From contig CAKPZC010000023.1 in the NCBI GenBank assembly GCA_934203355.1, positions 1 through 32,835 of the forward strand: a DNA stretch of 32,835 bases. The letters are read 5' to 3'. The notes beneath the pieces are model-generated. The model ran no database searches and was not told where the DNA came from. It was given only the letters and a program-made list of their open reading frames with translations. The stretch is from an uncultured Prevotella sp. GTDB taxonomy: Bacteria; Bacteroidota; Bacteroidia; Bacteroidales; Bacteroidaceae. Position 1 is the first letter of the stretch. Each line of letters starts with the position of its first letter. Positions 27,192 to 32,835 of this stretch are shown piece by piece. The position numbers and the translations under genes are program-made.

Positions 27192-27199
27192 CAAAGATA
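27192..27199 (-). promoter_or_regulatory. Second candidate minus-strand -7 element
   Basis: TATCTTTG on the minus strand matches TAnnTTTG exactly, about 270 bases before maf. It could drive a long-leader maf transcript or a small RNA through the TTCGGG repeats. No good -33 element is seen. Confidence 0.35.
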
Positions 27200-27294
27200 T
27201 AACTATCGCGGATAGCAATCATACGATAGCGTACGTTGCAGTACGATTTTTTTTGATATAGTCGGAGTAGTCCTTACTGGCAGATTATCATAGT

Positions 27295-27451
27295 TAGTCA
27301 TTTTCAGTCATTAGTCATTTTGTCAAAATCAAAAAAAATATCGTTTCAAGAACTCTATATAATTATATATTTAAAATATATAATTATATAGGCAAAATTT
27401 CACACTTTCATTTTTCAAAATGACTAAATGACTAATGACCGAAAATGACTA
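27295..27451. repeat. 26-base inverted repeat enclosing a palindrome
   Basis: The left arm (27295-27320) and right arm (27426-27451) are inverted copies differing at one base, each composed of repeated TAGTCATT/AATGACTA words. They enclose about 105 AT-rich bases, including the 37-base palindrome at the centre. The layout resembles a miniature mobile or REP-like element, or a strong terminator-like structure. Confidence 0.8.
27355..27391. repeat. 37-base perfect palindrome
   Basis: Arms CTATATAATTATATAT (27355-27370) and ATATATAATTATATAG (27376-27391) pair perfectly, and the symmetry continues through TTAAA with a single central base. Apart from the end bases it is pure A and T. Confidence 0.9.
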
Positions 27452-27507
27452 GATTAAGAATACCTTCAAGCCAGAGGAAAGAAGAAACAGAAGATTAAAA
27501 AAAAATG

Positions 27508-27547
27508 GCACTAAGTGCATTTATTCGAAAAAGATTTGCTATTTTTG
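27508..27547 (+). promoter_or_regulatory. Likely xpt promoter and possible operator
   Basis: TATTTTTG (27540-27547) matches the -7 consensus and lies 34 bases before the xpt ATG. Just upstream is the palindrome GCACT-A-AGTGC (27508-27518), roughly where the -33 region begins, so it could bind a regulator. The -33 match itself is poor. Confidence 0.45.
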
Positions 27548-27580
27548 CCGAATAATTATAACTACAAAAAACATACAACG

Positions 27581-28159
27581 ATGAAAGTTCTTAGAGACCG
27601 AATTCTAAAAGACGGAAAATGCTATCCTGGAGGCATTCTAAAAGTGGATAAATTCATCAATCACCAGATGGACCCCAATCTGATGAAAGATATTGCCGTT
27701 GAGTTCATTCGCCGCTTTGCGAGCACAAAAGTGAACAAAATCCTCACAATCGAAGCCTCTGGAATCGCTCCAGCCATTATGATGGGATTCTTGATGAACC
27801 TTCCTGTGGTGTTCGCCAAGAAGAAAAAGCCAAGCACACTCGATAATATGCTCGCAACAAAGGTGACATCGTTCACCAAACAGCGCGACTACGACGTGAT
27901 TATCAGCCGCGACTACCTCACGCCCGACGACCACGTGCTATTCATCGACGACTTTCTTGCTAACGGCAACGCAGCCAAAGGCATAATCGACCTTTGCAAC
28001 CAGGCAGGAGCCACACTCGAAGGCATGGGATTCATCATCGAGAAAGCCTTCCAAGATGGCGGAAAATATCTACGCGATCAAGGCATAAGAGTTGAGTCGC
28101 TCGCTATAATCGAATCGCTTGACAATTGTGAAATTACATTAAAACAGCAAACAGTCTGA
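27581..28159 (+). CDS. xpt: Xanthine phosphoribosyltransferase
   Basis: A 192-residue type I phosphoribosyltransferase that converts xanthine and PRPP to XMP for purine salvage. The PRPP-binding motif is [16 protein letters not shown] (119-134), very close to that of Bacillus subtilis Xpt, and EASGIAPA (59-66) fits the family. The start is set at ATG 27581 because [13 protein letters not shown] is the family N-terminus; an in-frame upstream ATG at 27515 lies within the promoter region. No purine riboswitch fold is visible. The restriction-modification-like genes follow 30 bases downstream on the same strand. Confidence 0.94.
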   Translation: MKVLRDRILKDGKCYPGGILKVDKFINHQMDPNLMKDIAVEFIRRFASTKVNKILTIEASGIAPAIMMGFLMNLPVVFAKKKKPSTLDNMLATKVTSFTKQRDYDVIISRDYLTPDDHVLFIDDFLANGNAAKGIIDLCNQAGATLEGMGFIIEKAFQDGGKYLRDQGIRVESLAIIESLDNCEITLKQQTV

Positions 28160-28189
28160 AGGCATACCTACGCAAACACAACTATAGCC

Positions 28190-29113
28190 ATGTCCACAGA
28201 GAAACAAAATATGCCAACTAACAACATCACAAGAACCGACACACAGATTCTTGCCATGCTTCTCAAGGACCAGACACACAGCCAAGGCGGAAAAACGGAA
28301 AACCTAGTATGGGCGACAGCCGACTATGGTTTTCCGCCAGACTCGCCTATCACACCTATACATTTTACCGGTGATAATAAGGCAAGCATACAGCCACGCG
28401 TCTACAAACACCCTTCGATACAAGCATCACGCTCAAAAAGCCGTGCCGAAGTATTCACCCCAGCATGGCTGTGCAACCATCAAAACAACCTCATCGACGA
28501 GCAATGGTTCGGACAGAGCGACGTTTTCAACACTATCACAACCCTGCCCGACGGCACACATTCATGGCAACCCACACAAAAGCCAATAGAATTTCCCGAA
28601 GGCAAAACTTGGAAACAATATATAAGATGCCGACGAATGGAGGTGACATGTGGAGAAGCACCATACATCGCTTCACGCTACGACACGACAACAGGAGAAC
28701 CCATCGACTTGAACAGGCGTATAGGCATGTTTGACCGCAAAATGCGCATCATCAACGAGAATACGCCATCCGAGCCGACAAAAAACAACAAGCGCCACTG
28801 GCTACGCAAGGCATACCAAGCACTACAAGCTATCTACGGATTCGACTTGCAGGGCGACAATGTGTTCCTTTCAAGAGAAACCTTGTTTAGCAGTTTCTGC
28901 GAATACTACCAAAACCGATGGCAACAAATGCCCCACCATAGAGCCATGATGAAAGCTGCAGAAATTATATCGTGGAACATATGGCAAATGGACGGAACAA
29001 ACGGCACACGACCAGGAACCAACGAACCATGCATAATAATGGAGTGGCACGGAACAGAGCCACTACGCGGCAAAACAGTAGTATTCAAACAACTCACCAA
29101 CAAGAAGAAATAA
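28190..29113 (+). CDS. Methyltransferase-fold subunit without NPPY (R-M-like system)
   Basis: A 307-residue protein of the kind usually annotated as a restriction endonuclease subunit M. I read it as part of an N6-adenine methyltransferase fold: a motif X-like SRAEVFTPAWLC (EVFTP 87-91), a motif I-like MEVTCGEAPYIASRYD, a motif II-like IYGFDLQGDNVFLSRETLF, and an IISWNIWQMDG stretch resembling motif III. The catalytic motif IV (NPPY or DPPY) is absent and the protein ends where it would be expected. It is therefore probably not an active methylase alone and may bind S-adenosylmethionine or DNA, or partner the next protein, whose start is 13 bases away. A start at M8 (28211) is also possible. 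Confidence 0.75.
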   Translation: MSTEKQNMPTNNITRTDTQILAMLLKDQTHSQGGKTENLVWATADYGFPPDSPITPIHFTGDNKASIQPRVYKHPSIQASRSKSRAEVFTPAWLCNHQNNLIDEQWFGQSDVFNTITTLPDGTHSWQPTQKPIEFPEGKTWKQYIRCRRMEVTCGEAPYIASRYDTTTGEPIDLNRRIGMFDRKMRIINENTPSEPTKNNKRHWLRKAYQALQAIYGFDLQGDNVFLSRETLFSSFCEYYQNRWQQMPHHRAMMKAAEIISWNIWQMDGTNGTRPGTNEPCIIMEWHGTEPLRGKTVVFKQLTNKKK

Positions 29114-29126
29114 CCACAAAGCAGAA

Positions 29127-32100
29127 ATGACATCCACTGAAAAAATAATATTCCGCTCTGAGCAGCAAGAAGCAATAAATCTCACCATAGCAAGCTTTAA
29201 AAGAAGCAAACGCATGCTATGGAACGCCAAAATGAGGTTCGGAAAGACGCTTTGCGCACTTGAAGTGGCAAAACAACACGGCTGCCGACGCACACTCATA
29301 CTGACCCACCGCCCCAACGTACGTACAGAATGGTTTGAGTCGCTCAGAATGCTTCTGACCGAAGATTGGTACTTCGGCTGCAAGAACACCACAAAGACAG
29401 AAGGTAGCCTCAGTTTCGACCAACTCGAGGAAAAATTGCGCAACAACAAACAGGCACATTACGTCTACTTCGCCTCCATGCAAGACATGAGAGGCTCGCG
29501 ACGCGTAAACCAACAGAACGGCATTGAGAAAAACGACGGAATCTTTGCGGCCAACTGGGATTTGCTCATCGTCGACGAAGCTCACGAAGGAATAATGTCA
29601 AGACTCGGACGTGAGGTAATTGCTGAACTACAGAAACGACGCACACTACGCACTCTATACCTCTCGGGCACACCATACAACATACAACAGATGTTTGACG
29701 TAGACGAAATCTACCACTGGGACTATTGTATGGAGCAGAATGCCAAAACTAAATGGGAGGAAAGCCACCCCAACCAGCCCAATCCATACAAGGGCATGGC
29801 GCAAATGAATATCATAGCGTATAATATGTCGCGTGAGTTTCCTAAATTCATTAATGCCGAAAACGGGAACTTCGACTTTGCAGAACTTTTCAGAACCGAA
29901 GAAACCGAGCCGACAAAACCTCGCAAATTCACCCACGAACAGGATGTAAGAAAATTCCTGCACACAATAGGAAAATCCAACAAAAACACCCTTTATCCCT
30001 ATGCCAACAAACAATTGCACGGATCGCTTGACCACACACTATGGTATGTGCCAGGCGTAAATGCCGCACATTGCTTGGCACGGCTCCTGACAGAAAAGAC
30101 AAAGGACAACCCATTCGCCGAATACACCGTAGTAGACGTGGCAGGCGACGCTGCCGAAGAACGACTCGACATCTATGAACAAACACGATATGAGCGAAAC
30201 GCACTAACGCGAGTAAGCAAGGCAGTAAAAGAAAATCCAAAGACAATCACGCTGTCGTGCGGACGACTCACAATGGGAGTGTCAATACCCGAATGGACCG
30301 CTGTACTGATGCTCGCTGGAACCGCCGAAACTGGAGGTATGAGATACTTCCAGACCATTTTCCGTTGTCAAAGCCCATACAAGTCACAAAAAGTGAAGGA
30401 GAAATGTTATGCTATTGACTTCTCGCCCATACGCGCACTCAAAATTGTAGACCAGTATGTAAACAACAACACACCCAAGAACAACTCGGACAACCACTAT
30501 CAGAAACTCGACGAATTCCTGAGGTATTGCCCCGTAACAGAGATTGCAGAACAAAAACAAACACAGATAGACGCAGAAACGTTCATACAACGCGTCAACT
30601 CAGCCTACTCCGACTCGCTAATACGCAACGGATTCAGAGACGACTGCCTATACAGCAACCTTGAGAACCTGCGCAAACAGGACATACGCCTGCTCGACCA
30701 AGTGGCAGAAGCCATAATACGCGGTATCTCATCCGAGCGACAGCGCAACCGCAACATTGTTGCAAAAATACAAGGCAAAAAAAACACGCCAGCCAAAGAA
30801 AAAAACGAGAACGAAAAGGCACGTAGAAACGAGGAAGAGGCAATAAATGCCATGCGCAAATCATCCCACTCGCTCACCCCGAAGCAGCGCGCAACAGCCA
30901 TTCTCAACCAAATATCAACCAGATTCCCGCTGATGATATACGGTACGGTTGAGAACATCAACGGACTGACCCTCGACTCGTTCATACAAAACATCGACCC
31001 CGAGTCGTGGCGCGAGTTCATGCCAAGCGGCATTACACAAAGCCTGTTCAAAAAGCTGAAACGATTCTATCGCGAAGAAATATTCGTGACAACAGCCAAG
31101 ACCATCGTGGACAGGCTGCACAAGGCAGACAACCTGCCTATTGACAAACGTGTAGCCGAAATAGCCAGCATACTCGACGACTTCTGCTATCCCGACCGCG
31201 AAACCGTGCTAACACCATGGCGCACAGTAAACCGCCATATGGCAGAAACCATCGGAGGCTATTGCTTCTATGAAAACGACTTCAACAGAAAATGTATAGA
31301 ACCAAGATTCGTCTATAACGGAGAAATAACAGAGCGCATCTTCATGAACCCCAAGGCGTGCATCATTGACATCGCCTCGAAAACCGGACTGTACCCCCTC
31401 TACGCAGCCTACTCCATGTATATGTTGCGCAGCCGTCAGTCGCAAGGACTTTTCGACACAATGACCGACAAAGAATCAAGCGATTTATGGAAAGACATTA
31501 TTGAGAAAAATGTCTTTGCCGTATGCCGCACACATATAGCAGAATGCATCATACGACGATCGCTTACTGGATACCGTACAGACATCAAGGCTAACATCAA
31601 ACGCATCGACGACATCACCTCGCTTGTAATGGTATATAAAAACAAATTCATAAGGACCATAAGCAACGGCAAGGATTTCTGGAATGCTAACAAAAAAGAA
31701 CAAATGAAATTTGACGCCATCATCGGCAATCCACCATACCAAATAAATATTGGTGAGCAGAAAGACAACTACGGCATACCTCTCTACAACCAATTTGTAG
31801 AGATAGCACGCGATATGAAACCCAACTACATATCCATGATTATGCCATCAAGATGGTTTACCGGAGGAAGAGGACTCGACAACTTCCGACGCTCCATGCT
31901 CGCCGACAGCCACATACGAGCCATTTTCGACTTTGTCGACTCGAAAGACCTGTTTCCTACTGTCGACATTTCTGGCGGCGTGAATTATTTCCTGTGGGAC
32001 TCGAAGCACAAAAAAGGCTGTAAATTCACCAACACGCTACATGGAGCTTCGAACACATGCGAGAGAACACTCAATCAGTTCCCCATATTCGTGCGCAACA

Positions 32101-32711
32101 ACGAGTCGTTGGAGATAATAAATAAGGTGTTGGCAAAATGCAAGGACACACTCAACAACCAAGTGAGCGGACAGACCCCATTTGGATTCGTCAGCACCTT
32201 CCGCGGCACAGCACAGCCAACTGACGTCGAATTGAAATCGTCGGGCACAACATCCTACGTGACACGCGACGAAGTGAAGAAAAATAAAAAATGGATTGAC
32301 CTATACAAGGTGGTGTTCTCAAAGGCTACATGCGAACATGCTGGCACCCCCGACCGCAACGGACAATTCAGAGTCTTATCGGCTGTCGCCATTCTGAAGC
32401 CCAATGTCATATGTACACAAAGCTATCTTATAGGCGGAGTCTTCAAAACCGAACAGGAAGCCATCAACTTCCAGGCTTATCTATGCACAAAGTTTGCACG
32501 TTATCTAATGCTGCAGACCATCACATCGCAAGACCTCTCGCCCGACAAGTTCATGTTCGTGCCAAATGAAGACTATAGCGCAGACAGCGACATCGACTGG
32601 ACTACACACGACATCAACAATATAGACAGGCAACTGTATCAAAAATACGGAATCATAAAGAAAGAGGTAGAATCCATTGAACAAGTGATAAAACCATTAA
32701 ATATTGAATAG
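29127..32711 (+). CDS. SF2 helicase fused to Eco57I-type N6-adenine methylase
   Basis: A 1194-residue fusion. The N-terminal SF2 ATPase has Walker A AKMRFGKT (34-41), DEAH box D150-E-A-H153, motif III-like LSGTPYN, and a motif VI-like FQTIFRCQSP. A helical, charged linker (about 530-600) follows. The methylase part has a motif X-like TVLTPW (693-698), motif I-like IIDIASKTG (D748) and catalytic motif IV N868-P-P-Y871, then PSRWFTGGRGL typical of Eco57I/TaqI-like enzymes. The last 250 or so residues resemble a target-recognition region ending in a helical segment. Unlike type ISP enzymes, which begin with an Mrr-like nuclease, this protein begins directly with the helicase, and no PD-(D/E)XK or HNH motif is evident. 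Restriction or phage defence is inferred from family. Confidence 0.85.
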   Translation: MTSTEKIIFRSEQQEAINLTIASFKRSKRMLWNAKMRFGKTLCALEVAKQHGCRRTLILTHRPNVRTEWFESLRMLLTEDWYFGCKNTTKTEGSLSFDQLEEKLRNNKQAHYVYFASMQDMRGSRRVNQQNGIEKNDGIFAANWDLLIVDEAHEGIMSRLGREVIAELQKRRTLRTLYLSGTPYNIQQMFDVDEIYHWDYCMEQNAKTKWEESHPNQPNPYKGMAQMNIIAYNMSREFPKFINAENGNFDFAELFRTEETEPTKPRKFTHEQDVRKFLHTIGKSNKNTLYPYANKQLHGSLDHTLWYVPGVNAAHCLARLLTEKTKDNPFAEYTVVDVAGDAAEERLDIYEQTRYERNALTRVSKAVKENPKTITLSCGRLTMGVSIPEWTAVLMLAGTAETGGMRYFQTIFRCQSPYKSQKVKEKCYAIDFSPIRALKIVDQYVNNNTPKNNSDNHYQKLDEFLRYCPVTEIAEQKQTQIDAETFIQRVNSAYSDSLIRNGFRDDCLYSNLENLRKQDIRLLDQVAEAIIRGISSERQRNRNIVAKIQGKKNTPAKEKNENEKARRNEEEAINAMRKSSHSLTPKQRATAILNQISTRFPLMIYGTVENINGLTLDSFIQNIDPESWREFMPSGITQSLFKKLKRFYREEIFVTTAKTIVDRLHKADNLPIDKRVAEIASILDDFCYPDRETVLTPWRTVNRHMAETIGGYCFYENDFNRKCIEPRFVYNGEITERIFMNPKACIIDIASKTGLYPLYAAYSMYMLRSRQSQGLFDTMTDKESSDLWKDIIEKNVFAVCRTHIAECIIRRSLTGYRTDIKANIKRIDDITSLVMVYKNKFIRTISNGKDFWNANKKEQMKFDAIIGNPPYQINIGEQKDNYGIPLYNQFVEIARDMKPNYISMIMPSRWFTGGRGLDNFRRSMLADSHIRAIFDFVDSKDLFPTVDISGGVNYFLWDSKHKKGCKFTNTLHGASNTCERTLNQFPIFVRNNESLEIINKVLAKCKDTLNNQVSGQTPFGFVSTFRGTAQPTDVELKSSGTTSYVTRDEVKKNKKWIDLYKVVFSKATCEHAGTPDRNGQFRVLSAVAILKPNVICTQSYLIGGVFKTEQEAINFQAYLCTKFARYLMLQTITSQDLSPDKFMFVPNEDYSADSDIDWTTHDINNIDRQLYQKYGIIKKEVESIEQVIKPLNIE

Positions 32712-32787
32712 CAAGAGTGGTAAATAGAAGGCAAAGCACAAATAATGCGAGGGAAATATGGTAACTATTCAGCGAATGCCATAGCAT

Positions 32788-32822
32788 AGCTGTCCGTGCT
32801 CCCCCAAAGGGCACGGATAGCT
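32788..32822 (+). terminator. Hairpin after the helicase-methylase gene
   Basis: AGCTGTCCGTGC (32788-32799) pairs with GCACGGATAGCT (32811-32822), a 12-base stem with one G-U pair. The following TTATAT is only a weak U-tract. It lies 77 bases past the stop, probably ending the xpt/restriction-modification-like operon. Confidence 0.6.
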
Positions 32823-32835
32823 TTATATGGTGATA

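Larger units (their letters stand above)
26925..27580. other. Gene-free, repeat-rich spacer between maf and xpt
   Basis: About 650 AT-rich bases hold no convincing gene: the short open frames in it lack recognisable motifs. The spacer separates divergent genes (maf minus, xpt plus), so it must carry promoters in both directions. It contains tandem TTCGGGATTTG repeats, a small CTATC-GCG-GATAG hairpin (27203-27215), a large inverted repeat with a central palindrome, and -7-like elements on both strands. A small RNA is possible but not shown. Confidence 0.7.

Noticed and set aside
26833..27261. Plus-strand open frame of 142 codons in the maf-xpt spacer
   Set aside because: It begins inside maf on the opposite strand, then runs through the tandem repeats and low-complexity AT-rich DNA, with no domain or promoter support.
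27295..27451. CRISPR array or insertion sequence with terminal repeats
   Set aside because: The repeats are inverted rather than evenly spaced direct repeats, and no transposase or integrase gene lies nearby.
27500..27580. Purine riboswitch in front of xpt
   Set aside because: The leader between the predicted start and the ATG is only about 30 bases, too short for a purine aptamer, and its conserved loop sequences are not seen.

Overview
The window looks like chromosomal DNA from a member of the Bacteroidales, most likely close to Prevotella or Bacteroides. This rests on the complete aerotolerance (Bat) gene cluster, a DUF2027/Smr protein, an M49 dipeptidyl-peptidase with the HECLGH zinc motif, Bacteroidota-style promoters (TAnnTTTG with an upstream TTTG), and the lack of clear Shine-Dalgarno sequences. 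Genus is an inference; there is no rRNA or tRNA in the window to fix it.

Plus strand, 1-6300. A short leader with a tandem duplication precedes an ABC-F ATPase, a zinc alcohol dehydrogenase and a metallo-beta-lactamase-fold hydrolase, tightly packed as one operon. A repeat-rich spacer (inverted repeat around four 10-base direct repeats) separates these from a BCP-type peroxiredoxin followed by an SLC13-like transporter with two cytoplasmic RCK_C domains. A strong bidirectional terminator closes the block.

Minus strand, 6300-26930. All genes run right to left. Reading in transcription order: maf; then the aerotolerance cluster moxR - DUF58 - membrane protein - batA - batB - batC - batD/batE fusion, with a promoter before moxR and a hairpin after the fusion; then PAP2 phosphatase - queA - DUF2027/Smr - nadE - AraC-type regulator - M49 peptidase - AlkD-like protein; then fur - purA - hisS. 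The fur gene has a very good promoter placed so close to its ATG that its mRNA may be almost leaderless.

Spacer 26925-27580. An AT-rich, gene-free stretch of about 650 bases holds short tandem repeats, a 26-base inverted repeat, and inside that a 37-base perfect palindrome.

Plus strand, 27581-32835. xpt (xanthine phosphoribosyltransferase) is followed, 30 bases later, by two genes of a restriction-modification-like system: a 307-residue protein that looks like an N6-adenine methyltransferase fold missing its catalytic NPPY motif, and a 1194-residue fusion of an SF2 helicase with an Eco57I-type N6-adenine methylase and a target-recognition-like C-terminus. No nuclease domain is recognisable in either. 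A hairpin closes the operon just before the window ends. This pair is the best candidate in the window for an incompletely described system.
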